Below, one piece after another: positions 51,312 through 59,266 of a stretch of 64,000 bases of DNA. The stretch is from NCBI RefSeq assembly GCF_013185915.1, contig NZ_JAAZUH010000003.1:248001-312000 (forward strand). The letters are read 5' to 3'. This DNA is from Stenotrophomonas bentonitica (GTDB lineage Bacteria > Pseudomonadota > Gammaproteobacteria > Xanthomonadales > Xanthomonadaceae). Under the pieces are notes generated by a model. That model did not search any database. It saw nothing but the letters and a program-made list of their open reading frames with translations, and was not told the origin of the DNA. The position numbers and the translations under genes are program-made. Within the stretch, counting starts at the first letter, position 1, and each line of letters opens with the position of its first letter.

Positions 51312-52946
51312 TCACCAGTTCGGATCTTCAGCCGGCGCTTGGGCCTTAGGCGCCGCCGCACGGGCCGCCTTGGGCTTTGCGCTGCCAGCGCCGGACGCAG
51401 CCGCTGCCACGTCCTTCACCGCCCCCACCTGCTGGCGCAACTCGATCGAACCCGGCTTGAACGCGCTGCCGCCCACATCCGCGCCGCCTTCAATGGTGCC
51501 GTAGGAGGTCTGCGAGGCCACCCGGTCCACCCGGATCGTGCAGCAGGGGGTCTCATTGCGGCCCAGCGAGCGACCGGTCTGCGGGTCCTTCAACTCCTCG
51601 CCCAGCATCACCGCCTGCCAGCGCTGGCCCACCTTCAGCGTGTCCCCGCCCTGGCTCAGCACCACCTGGTCCCCGGTCATCGCCACCACCGACACCGGAA
51701 AGATCTCGGTGATGATCGCGGTGCCGATCTGGCCCGACAGCGACTCCATCATCGCCGCCGCCATGCCCTTGCCATCCACCACGCGCGGCAGGGTGCTCGG
51801 GCCGGTCGACGCCAGCTGGTGGTCGAAGCTGTCGGACATCACCACCTCGCCGGTGGTGGCGTTGATCAGCCGCAACGTGATCCGCCCGCCGCCGGAGTAC
51901 GAGCTCACCTGGCGGTCGGACATGCGCAGGTTGCGCACGCTGCGCGGGTACTCGAAACGTTCGATGGTCGGAATCAGGATCAGGTCGGTGGCCAGCTGCT
52001 GGCCCAGCCGCGCGGTGTCCTGCAGGCGCACGTTGCCGCTGTTGATGTGGTCGATCTCGGCCTGCATCTCCTCGCCGAACTCACGGTCGAGCACGATGAA
52101 GCGCTTGGTCTGGGTCAGCGTGTCGTTCAACCGCGCGCGGATTGCGGCGGCCACCTCTTCGCTGGCCACGCGGCCGTCGCCCACCGCGTAGCTGCCGCTG
52201 CGCACGTGCGGCTGCGCCACCACGATCTTCGGCCGGCCCTGCTCATCCGGCGCGCGGTACTGGGCGATATCGGCACGCACGCGCACCTTCCAGTAGCTGC
52301 GCATGGTGCGGCGGCTGACGTCCGACTCGAACGACTGCGCGCCGCGCTCGGCGTTGACGCTGGCCTGTTCCTTGTAGCTCTGCTTCATGCTGGCCGAGGC
52401 CGACGCAGAGCCGTCTGCCGCTTCGGCCTGCGCCTGCGCCGAGCCACTGGCCGAGGCAGACGCTGAATATTTGTAACCGGCGTCGCTGGCGCGAACGCGG
52501 GCAATCACTTCTTCATCGAGCTGGGTCACTTCTTCCTGCGAAAGGATTTCATAGCCCAGCACCGCCCCCTGCGAGGCGGCGATCATCTGCTGGGCGAACG
52601 CGTCGGCGCGGATGTCGCCGACGTGTTCCCCATCCACGTCCACATGCAGGCCCGCACGCAGGCTCTGCATCTGGCTGGCCACGCGCACGCCATTGACCTG
52701 TGCCACCGCCGACTGCAACGCCGCCAGTACTGCCAGCTCCGGCGTGCTGCCGACGCCATCGGCTTCGCGCGCCACCTTGGTGGTGCCGCCGAAATCGGGC
52801 GTTCCGCGCAGGGGTTTCTCGGCCGGGGCTTCCAGCTTCGAATCCTGCTTGGGGGCCGCCGCCTCCACCGGCGCCTCCTGCTTGCCGCAGGCGGCAAGCA
52901 GGGTCGCGGTGAGGGCCAGGCCGAACAGTCGGGTTGAGGTCTGCAT
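51312..52946 (-). CDS. CsgG-like outer-membrane lipoprotein
   Basis: 544 residues. Lipobox LLAAC with Cys20. The middle has an alternating Ser/Ala run (about 160-190). TKRFIVLDREFGEEMQAEID, LGQQLATDLILIPTIERF and ITLRLINATTGEVVMSDSF correspond to the RF-x-V-x-DR, L-x-A-D-x-I and L-x-D-x-x-T-G-x-I patterns of CsgG/HfaB-type lipoproteins; LpoB/TolB-like relatives are an alternative. The C-terminus is an Ala/Lys/Pro-rich tail. Fourth and last gene of an exported-protein operon. Confidence 0.75.
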   Translation of the reverse strand: MQTSTRLFGLALTATLLAACGKQEAPVEAAAPKQDSKLEAPAEKPLRGTPDFGGTTKVAREADGVGSTPELAVLAALQSAVAQVNGVRVASQMQSLRAGLHVDVDGEHVGDIRADAFAQQMIAASQGAVLGYEILSQEEVTQLDEEVIARVRASDAGYKYSASASASGSAQAQAEAADGSASASASMKQSYKEQASVNAERGAQSFESDVSRRTMRSYWKVRVRADIAQYRAPDEQGRPKIVVAQPHVRSGSYAVGDGRVASEEVAAAIRARLNDTLTQTKRFIVLDREFGEEMQAEIDHINSGNVRLQDTARLGQQLATDLILIPTIERFEYPRSVRNLRMSDRQVSSYSGGGRITLRLINATTGEVVMSDSFDHQLASTGPSTLPRVVDGKGMAAAMMESLSGQIGTAIITEIFPVSVVAMTGDQVVLSQGGDTLKVGQRWQAVMLGEELKDPQTGRSLGRNETPCCTIRVDRVASQTSYGTIEGGADVGGSAFKPGSIELRQQVGAVKDVAAAASGAGSAKPKAARAAAPKAQAPAEDPNW

Positions 52947-52964
52947 GCGTGGCGCTCCGTTGGC

Positions 52965-53624
52965 TTACAGGGTGTCGAGCAGCGACTCGGCGTTGCCCGG
53001 CACCTTGATCTTGCTGGCGCGGGCGAAGGTCAGCGCCGCCTTGGACGAGCTGTACAGGCCCTTCAGGTAGCCCGGCGATTCCTTGGCCACCCAGGCACCG
53101 GCGACCAGCTTGCGGCCCACGGTGGCCAGCTGGGTCGCGCCCAGGTTCTTCATGCCGTTGGCGAAGTTGCTGGCTTCACCGCTCAGCTTCTGGCCTTCCA
53201 CGGCCGAGGCGGCCAGCGCGATCAGGCCGTCGGTGTAGTGCTGCTTGGACTCGGCGCTCAGCTCCGGCTTGGCCGCCACGCGCTCATCGATCGCCGCCTG
53301 CGCGGCTTCGCTGACCGAGACCGACTTCTTCATCTGGTCCACGTTGACCGAACCGGACGACAGCGCCTGGCGCTCGGCTTCCAGCAGCTGCACCTGCTCG
53401 GCCAGGCCGAAGGCCTTGGCGAACGCGGTCTGTGCTTCCAGCGAGTGCGACTGCGACGCGGCGAAACGACGCACCAGCGCTTCCTGGTCGGCTTCGCTCG
53501 GGGCGGCCGAGGACGACGACGACGAACCGCCGCCGGCCAGGTCCTTCAGCTTGCCGAACTGCGCGTGTGCCGGGGCGGCGAAGGTGGTGGCCAGGGCCAG
53601 TGCGATGAGGGTCTTGCGGATCAT
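52965..53624 (-). CDS. Exported protein of unknown function
   Basis: 219 residues from the ATG at 53624, which opens the signal peptide IRKTLIALALATTFAAPAHA-Q. A Gly/Ser run (GGGSSSSSS) follows, then an all-helical body without Cys. A start at 53672 would put a charged stretch ahead of the signal peptide. No family recognised. It lies between an FlgT/LPP20-like protein and the CsgG-like lipoprotein, 18 bp before the latter. Confidence 0.75.
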   Translation of the reverse strand: MIRKTLIALALATTFAAPAHAQFGKLKDLAGGGSSSSSSAAPSEADQEALVRRFAASQSHSLEAQTAFAKAFGLAEQVQLLEAERQALSSGSVNVDQMKKSVSVSEAAQAAIDERVAAKPELSAESKQHYTDGLIALAASAVEGQKLSGEASNFANGMKNLGATQLATVGRKLVAGAWVAKESPGYLKGLYSSSKAALTFARASKIKVPGNAESLLDTL

Positions 53625-53668
53625 GGTGTAGTCCTTGATGAAATGCGGGTTGCGGTGCCGGCGTGCGA

Positions 53669-54769
53669 TCAACGCACGGCCTTGACGTTCAATTCGTTGA
53701 TCATCTGCTGCGCGCCCTTTTCAGAGGCGATCTGCAGCGCGTTGGTGCGGGCCACGGTCTCGTTCGGGCCGGTACCGGAGAACTGCACCGGACCTACCGA
53801 CGACACGGTCTTCGGGAAACGGCCGCTCACGTCCAGCACCTTGCCGGTGACGGTGACGAACACGCGGGTGTTGCCGCTGACCGGATCACGGTCGCGCATG
53901 CCCACGTCGAGCGTGCCCACGGCCAGGTACGGAATGTTGGCCGCCTTGATGCCATTGGCGGTGTCGCGCAGGGTCGCCGCCGACAGGTCATTGCCGGTGC
54001 TGAAGTCCTTGCGGATGCGCTCGATGCTCAGCAGGCCACGGCTTTCGCCTTCCACGTATTCCGCTTCCACCACTTCATAGCCGGCGGCGCTGAACGCACC
54101 GGTCATGGCGGTGTTGATCTCGTTGGCGTTGGCCACCTTCCAGCTGACGTTGTCGCTGCGCGCGGTGGTGCTGCCACCGGAGGTGATCGACACCGAGGCG
54201 TTCTGGTTGATGCTGCCGTTGGTGCTCACCGAGTTGCCACGGAAGCTGTCGCCTTCGCGGGTCTTCTCGTCGTAGCTCTGGCTGGCGTCAACGCGGCGGT
54301 ATTCCTTGTCCTGGAACGACTGCACGGTGTCCTGCGAGCGCGCCATGAACAGGAAGGTCAGCAGCGAGCGCTCGTTGCCACGTGCACCCGCGGTAGCCGA
54401 ACCGGCGTCCAGCTTGGTCTGCAGCAGGGTGGTGTTGATCTCGGCACGCACGCTGACCGTGTAGGTCTTGGCCTTCTTGTCTTCGGTGTCCGAGAGCGGC
54501 ACCGCCGACAGCACGTAGCGGTCGATCTCGCCGATGAACTCGGCGCGGCGGTCTTCGAACAGGCGCAGCTTGGCCGCACCGGATTCGGCGATGTACGCCT
54601 CCAGCGCGTTGACCTTGGCCTTCTTCAAGGCTTCGGCGCGGGTGTCGGCGCTCAGGCGCAGGCCATAGCTGGCCGAACCGGTACCACGGGAACTGGCGGT
54701 CTGAGCCGACACCGGCGCGGCAACCATCAGGGCAATGAGAATCAGCAGTACGGCACGAATCAACGGCAT
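53669..54769 (-). CDS. Exported protein with FlgT/LPP20-like N-terminal region
   Basis: 366 residues from the ATG at 54769. Signal peptide MPLIRAVLLILIALMVAAPVSA-Q. SASYGLRLSADTRAEALKKAKVNALEAYIAESGAAKLRLF resembles the N-terminal domain of FlgT and LPP20-type proteins; the C-terminal half (YLAVGTLDVGMRDRDPVSGNTRVFVTVTGKVLDVSGRFPKTV) resembles curli/flagellar accessory beta-domains. Both similarities are by eye. Overlaps the preceding gene by 10 bp. Confidence 0.72.
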   Translation of the reverse strand: MPLIRAVLLILIALMVAAPVSAQTASSRGTGSASYGLRLSADTRAEALKKAKVNALEAYIAESGAAKLRLFEDRRAEFIGEIDRYVLSAVPLSDTEDKKAKTYTVSVRAEINTTLLQTKLDAGSATAGARGNERSLLTFLFMARSQDTVQSFQDKEYRRVDASQSYDEKTREGDSFRGNSVSTNGSINQNASVSITSGGSTTARSDNVSWKVANANEINTAMTGAFSAAGYEVVEAEYVEGESRGLLSIERIRKDFSTGNDLSAATLRDTANGIKAANIPYLAVGTLDVGMRDRDPVSGNTRVFVTVTGKVLDVSGRFPKTVSSVGPVQFSGTGPNETVARTNALQIASEKGAQQMINELNVKAVR

Positions 54770-55962
54770 GAGGTGATCAACTCCTGGAGGGCTTGGGTCT
54801 GTTGCTGCAGCGGCTTTCCGCCGGGCTTCTGTTCGTCCAGCCAGGCGCGCGCGTCGGCACGCTTGGCGGCGGCGCCCGCGAAGGCGTCCAGTCCGGCGAG
54901 CACGGTTTCGTAGCTGGCCGACCACTGGTCCACGTGCCACTGCGTGGCCGGCACCACCTTGGTGGCGCCCTTGCGCAGCGGCTGGTCGAAGAACACCTTG
55001 CCCGAGAACGGCTCCACCACCGTGGCCTGGAAGAACGCGCCGAACAGCATCGTCTTCATCGCCGGGGTTTCATTGATCACGCCGTTCTTCAGCGCGTCCA
55101 GGCGCAGCTTCACCACGTAGTCCGGCTCGGGAATCTTCAGCTGGTAGACCTTGCCGTCGGCAAAGCGCGCGGCCATCGCCCCGCCGATGGCCTGGCCACT
55201 GGCCGGCGGCAGCAGGCCGATGCCGGTGTTGGACGAGAGCGTCTTGGACAGTTCGTGGGCGAGCGTGGCGCGCAGGACCTGCTCATTCACGGCATCGGGC
55301 AGCCTGGCGCGAACGGCGTCGGAGAGGGTAACTTCACCCACCTGGATGCGACGGGTGGACGCCGCCGGCAGCTTCGCCTTGGCAAGGGTTCCGGCCAGCA
55401 CCTGCGGCAGCGCGGTGGGCGCATTGCCGTACAGCAGGTCGGCGACGATGGTGTCGATCTCTTCGTCGTCGGGCAGGTATTCCATCACGTCGATCCGCTG
55501 CAGCGTGATCGGGTAGGACGCTACTACCTGGCGTTCGCGGAAGTCGAAGAACAGCGCCTGCAGCGCCACTTCCACCAGCACCTTGTACTGCCCGCCAATC
55601 GGCTCGATCGAGACCAGCTCACGGTCCAGCGCGGTGGCCAGCACGGTGGCACTGGTGGTGCCGTCGAGCATGGCCAGCGGCTGGTCGATCAACTCCAGAT
55701 TGGCCTGCGGCTGCGCCTTCAGGCGCGCCCACAGCGTTTGATTGAGCGGGGCCAGCCCGCGCGCTTCCAGTACCGCTGCCGCACGCGGGGTGCTGGCTTC
55801 TACGGCGCTCTGTTCGGCGGTGTAGGCAAATCCGGCCCAGTAGGCCTGCTGCGACTTGTCGGCGGCCTGTGCGCTGTTGGCAACGGCGGTGCCCACCAGC
55901 AGCAGCCCGCACACCAGCAGCCACGCGCCATGCGCGCGCGTGCGCTTCTTCCCTGAAAACAT
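54760..55962 (-). CDS. Exported protein of unknown function, first gene of the operon
   Basis: 400 residues. Signal peptide with basic start (GKKRTRAHGAWLLVCGLLLVGTAVANSAQA-A). The body alternates helix and strand, with the ALFFDFRERQVVASYPITLQRID segment typical of periplasmic beta-sandwich proteins. I recognise no family. ATG at 55962, with a good promoter about 60 bp upstream. Confidence 0.75.
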   Translation of the reverse strand: MFSGKKRTRAHGAWLLVCGLLLVGTAVANSAQAADKSQQAYWAGFAYTAEQSAVEASTPRAAAVLEARGLAPLNQTLWARLKAQPQANLELIDQPLAMLDGTTSATVLATALDRELVSIEPIGGQYKVLVEVALQALFFDFRERQVVASYPITLQRIDVMEYLPDDEEIDTIVADLLYGNAPTALPQVLAGTLAKAKLPAASTRRIQVGEVTLSDAVRARLPDAVNEQVLRATLAHELSKTLSSNTGIGLLPPASGQAIGGAMAARFADGKVYQLKIPEPDYVVKLRLDALKNGVINETPAMKTMLFGAFFQATVVEPFSGKVFFDQPLRKGATKVVPATQWHVDQWSASYETVLAGLDAFAGAAAKRADARAWLDEQKPGGKPLQQQTQALQELITSCR

Positions 55963-56003
55963 CGTCCCGCGTCCTTATCGGCTGGACCAGACGGGTGCCT
56001 GGT

Positions 56004-56051
56004 CACTTTCGTGAAGTGCGACACGATAGAAGATGAATGCGACGCAATCAA
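56004..56051 (-). promoter_or_regulatory. Sigma-70-type promoter of the exported-protein operon with an inverted repeat
   Basis: On the minus strand TTGATT (56051-56046), 17-bp spacer, TATCGT (56028-56023). Predicted start near 56016, about 54 nt before the ATG. The inverted repeat CACTT-tcgtg-AAGTG (56004-56018) covers that start and may be an operator. Confidence 0.6.
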
Positions 56052-56061
56052 GTCAAGCGGA

Positions 56062-57315
56062 TCAGCGGGAACCCGCTCGTGCCTGCAGAAGCGCCCGTTC
56101 CCGGGCATTGGGCGTAAGCCGCGCCGCGCGCGCAAAGGCTTCTGCAGCTTCCTCATTCCGGCCCATCTGCGACAAAAGGTCACCCTGCACCGCCGCCAGC
56201 GGCGCGTAGTCCTGCAACCGCGGATCCTCGGCCAGCGCTTCCACCAGCGGCCATGCCACAGCGGCGCCTTCCGCGCGCGACACCGCCACCGCGCGGTTGA
56301 GCTCCACCACCGGCGACGGCTGCACCTGCGCCAGCCGCGCATACAACGCGGCCATGCGCGCCCAATCTGTCTGCTCGGCGCGCCGCGCGCTGGCATGACA
56401 ATCGGCAATCGCGGCCTGCAGCACGTAGCCATCGTCCGCGCCGCCCAGCGCCAGCGCCTGCCGCAACGCGGCCTGGCCGCGCGCCACCTGCAGGTGGTCC
56501 CAGCGGGTGCGGTCCTGCTCCGGCAGCAGGATCGGATTGCCATGCGCGTCCACCCGCGCCGCCGCGCGCGAGGCCTGAAGTTCCATCAGCGCCAGCAGCC
56601 CATGCACCTGCGGCCACGTCGGCAACCGCTGCTGCAGCACGCGGCCCAGCCGCAGCGCCTCCTCGCACAGCGCCGGGCGCATCCAGTCATCGCCGCTGCT
56701 GGCCGCGTAGCCTTCATTGAAGATCAGGTACACCACCGCCAGCACTGACCCCAGCCGTTCCGGCAACGCGGCCTGGCGCGGCACCTCGAACGCCACCTGT
56801 TTCGCGGCAAGCGTGCGCTTGGCGCGCACGATGCGCTGGGCGATGGTCGGTTCGGGCTGCAGGAAGGCGCGCGCGATCTCGTCGGTGGTCAATCCGCCGA
56901 GCAAGCGCAACGTAAGCGCCACCCGCGCATCGGCCGACAGCACCGGGTGGCAGGACACGAACATCAGCCGCAGCAGGTCATCGCCGATGTCGTCCTGCAA
57001 CGCGTCGCTGTCGTCAGGCAACGGCAGCGGTTGCGGCTCCAGCTCCGTGCCCCACTGCGCATGCTGGCCGGCCACGCGCTGGTGCTGGCGCAGCACGTCG
57101 ATGGCGCGATTGCGTGCGGTGGTCATCAACCACGCTCCCGGATTGTCCGGAACGCCCTGCGTGGGCCAACGCTCCAGCGCGGCCAGCCAGGTGTCCTGGG
57201 CCAGTTCTTCGGCACGCCCGATGTCGCCCCCCAGCATCCGCGCCAGGCGTGCGATCAGGGCCGGCGACTCCATCCGCCAGAGGGTGTCCAGTCGTTGCGT
57301 GAGGGCTGCATCCAT
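56062..57315 (-). CDS. ECF42-type RNA polymerase sigma factor with C-terminal extension
   Basis: 417 residues from the ATG at 57315, twice a normal ECF sigma. Region 2 (AEELAQDTWLAALERWP, NPGAWLMTTARNRAIDVLR) and region 4 (ALTLRLLGGLTTDEIARAFLQPEPTIAQRIVRAKRTL) are followed by about 220 residues of TPR-like helices (FNEGYAASSG, LNRAVAVSRAEG, YAPLAAVQGDLL). This long form with DGPF-domain neighbours is diagnostic of group ECF42, whose C-terminal domain replaces an anti-sigma factor. Last gene of the cluster. Confidence 0.9.
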   Translation of the reverse strand: MDAALTQRLDTLWRMESPALIARLARMLGGDIGRAEELAQDTWLAALERWPTQGVPDNPGAWLMTTARNRAIDVLRQHQRVAGQHAQWGTELEPQPLPLPDDSDALQDDIGDDLLRLMFVSCHPVLSADARVALTLRLLGGLTTDEIARAFLQPEPTIAQRIVRAKRTLAAKQVAFEVPRQAALPERLGSVLAVVYLIFNEGYAASSGDDWMRPALCEEALRLGRVLQQRLPTWPQVHGLLALMELQASRAAARVDAHGNPILLPEQDRTRWDHLQVARGQAALRQALALGGADDGYVLQAAIADCHASARRAEQTDWARMAALYARLAQVQPSPVVELNRAVAVSRAEGAAVAWPLVEALAEDPRLQDYAPLAAVQGDLLSQMGRNEEAAEAFARAARLTPNARERALLQARAGSR

Positions 57316-57372
57316 GCGGCGAATGAGAGCATCGCCCACCGCGCCGCACAAGGTGCGGCGCGGCAGCGGGCA

Positions 57373-57780
57373 TCAGCCGGGTTCGCCGTCCATGTGCGCC
57401 ACTTCCCAGAGGTGGCCGTCCGGATCGGCGAAGCTGCGCTGGTACATGAAGCCGTAGTCGCGCGCCTCGGTCGGCTCGGTGCCGCCCACGGCCTTGGCCT
57501 TCTCCACGGTGGCGTCCACGGCGGCGCGGCTGGGCGAAGACAGCGCCAGGATCACCTGCGCCTGCTTGTGCGCATCGCCGATGGGGCGGTTGATGAAGGT
57601 GGCGAAGAAGTCCTCCTTCAGCAGCATCAGCATGATGGTGTCGCTGATGTTGAAGGACGCCGCCTTTTCATCGGTGTAGGTCAGGTTGGGGGTGAAGCCA
57701 AGGGCGGCGAAAAAGCTCTTGCTCTTCTCCAGGTCCTTGACCGGGAGGTTCACAAAGATCATCTGCGGTGCATCGCTCAT
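57373..57780 (-). CDS. VOC-family (glyoxalase-like) protein
   Basis: 135 residues. Two beta-alpha-beta-beta-beta units (IFVNLPVKDLEKSKSFFAALGF; GFMYQRSFADPDGHLWEVAHM). The terminal Glu in LWEV is a usual metal ligand of the fold. Substrate unknown; it belongs to the sigma-factor operon, 57 bp upstream of the sigma gene. Confidence 0.88.
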   Translation of the reverse strand: MSDAPQMIFVNLPVKDLEKSKSFFAALGFTPNLTYTDEKAASFNISDTIMLMLLKEDFFATFINRPIGDAHKQAQVILALSSPSRAAVDATVEKAKAVGGTEPTEARDYGFMYQRSFADPDGHLWEVAHMDGEPG

Positions 57781-57796
57781 GGTCGGTCCTTGGTAA

Positions 57797-58222
57797 TCAG
57801 TAGGGCTTCATGCAGTTGACCATCCACGGCTTGCCGTACTTGTCTTCGAGCATGCCCCAGCGTTTGGCCCAGAAGGTCTCGCCGATCGGGAAGGTGATCT
57901 TGCCGCCTTCGGCCAGCGCCTTGAACACGCGCTCGGCTTCGTCTTCGGTCTCCACGTCCACGTTGATGGTGGTGCTGCCGTTGTCGCCCGACCCCGGGCC
58001 GTCCGCGGCCATCAGGATCGCGTCGCCCACCTCCAGCTGGCTGTGCGCGATCAGGTCCGGATCGCTCGGACCCTGGTTGTCGCCGCAGCCTTCCATGTTG
58101 TCGCTGGGCGGCATGTCGCTGTACTTCATTTCCGAGGTGACCTTGCCACCCAGGGCCTGGGCGTAGAACGCCATCGCTTCGTGGGTCTTGCCGTTGAAGC
58201 CGAGGAACGGAATCAGTTTCAT
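57797..58222 (-). CDS. VOC-family protein, PhnB-like
   Basis: 141 residues. PFLGFNGKTHEAMAFYAQALGG and WAKRWGMLEDKYGKPWMVN are typical of PhnB/3-demethylubiquinone-9 3-methyltransferase-like VOC proteins. Role in the cluster unknown. 16 bp upstream of the second VOC gene. Confidence 0.88.
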   Translation of the reverse strand: MKLIPFLGFNGKTHEAMAFYAQALGGKVTSEMKYSDMPPSDNMEGCGDNQGPSDPDLIAHSQLEVGDAILMAADGPGSGDNGSTTINVDVETEDEAERVFKALAEGGKITFPIGETFWAKRWGMLEDKYGKPWMVNCMKPY

Positions 58223-58249
58223 GGGACTCTCCAGAGGGTCGGGGGTGGG

Positions 58250-58669
58250 TCAGTCGGCCTGGCCGATCTGCTCGCGCAAACGCTGTTCCTGTGCACGTAA
58301 TTCCGGGGTGAAGGCTTCACCGAAATCTTCCTCGGTGTAGAACGGACGGATCTCGACCACGTCGCCGGGCAGGAACGGGGCGCGCTTGAGCCACTCGGTG
58401 GCTTCGTCCACCGAACGCACCTGCCACAGCCAGAACCCGGCCACCAGCTCGCGGGTTTCGGCGAACGGGCCGTCGATCACCTGCGGGGCGGCGCCGGTGT
58501 AGGCCACCCGGCGGCCATGCGAGCTGGGGCGCAGGCCGTCGCCGGCCAGCATGATCCCGGCGTTGATGAGCTCTTCATTGAAGTCGCCCATCGCCTTGAA
58601 CTGCGCTTCGGTCGGCAGCTGCCCGGCCTCGGTGGCCTCGGTTGCCTTCACGATCACCATGACTTTCAT
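58250..58669 (-). CDS. DGPF-domain (YCII-related) protein
   Basis: 139 residues from the ATG at 58669. The signature D-G-P-F-A-E-T-R-E occurs in VIDGPFAETRELVAGFWLW. Start MKVMVIVKATE is usual for the family. DGPF proteins are partners of ECF42 sigma factors. First gene of the operon, with an ECF-type promoter upstream. Confidence 0.9.
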   Translation of the reverse strand: MKVMVIVKATEATEAGQLPTEAQFKAMGDFNEELINAGIMLAGDGLRPSSHGRRVAYTGAAPQVIDGPFAETRELVAGFWLWQVRSVDEATEWLKRAPFLPGDVVEIRPFYTEEDFGEAFTPELRAQEQRLREQIGQAD

Positions 58670-58717
58670 TGATCTGTCCTCGATGCCGGCCCGGTTGGCG
58701 GGCCCTTCACTGGTTAC

Positions 58718-58744
58718 GACGCCCCAGTGGACCGGAAATCGACA
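58718..58744 (-). promoter_or_regulatory. ECF42-type promoter upstream of the DGPF gene
   Basis: On the minus strand TGTCGA (58744-58739), a 17-bp spacer and CGTC (58721-58718). This fits the -35 TGTCGA and -10 CG(A/T)C motif that I recall for ECF42 promoters. Predicted start near 58711, about 40 nt before the ATG, which makes the cluster self-regulated. Confidence 0.7.
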
Positions 58745-58882
58745 CGGTCGCCAAACAAAACTTCCAAGGCCGCCACGCCATGTCGGACACAGCCCCTGAA
58801 CAGGCCGGGGGCGCTGCACTGCAACAGGACTGTCGCGCGGGCTGGGGCATCATGGCCGCTCCCCCGCACCGAGGTCGCCGCC

Positions 58883-59257
58883 ATGCAGTACCTGCTGCTG
58901 ATCTACATCGACGAGGCCCTGATCAAGGACCTGCCAGCCGAGGAATACGACCGCATCATGCGCGGCTGCATCCAGCACGCGGACAAGCTGGAAGCAGAAG
59001 GCACCCTGGTGCTGTCGCAACGGCTGGAACCGGTGAGCGCGGCGCGTACGCTGCGTACGCGCGACGCACAGGCGCGCATCACCGACGGCCCCTTCGCAGA
59101 AACCCGCGAACTGCTGGCCGGCTTCAACCTGATCAACGCACCCAACCATGAAGAAGCGATGCGCATCGCGCAGCAGTTCCCATGGTCGCGCTACGGCAGC
59201 ATTGAAGTACGCCCGGTGGAGGACATGGATGTGGAACGCGAGCGCGTAGGCGCGTGA
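58883..59257 (+). CDS. Second DGPF-domain (YCII-related) protein, divergent
   Basis: 124 residues from the ATG at 58883. Signature in ARITDGPFAETRELLAGFNLI; MQYLLLIYIDE is the standard start. It faces away from the sigma operon; the shared region has TGTCGG at 58781 but no good -10, so its control by the sigma factor is uncertain. Confidence 0.88.
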   Translation: MQYLLLIYIDEALIKDLPAEEYDRIMRGCIQHADKLEAEGTLVLSQRLEPVSAARTLRTRDAQARITDGPFAETRELLAGFNLINAPNHEEAMRIAQQFPWSRYGSIEVRPVEDMDVERERVGA

Positions 59258-59266
59258 CGCTGTGGG

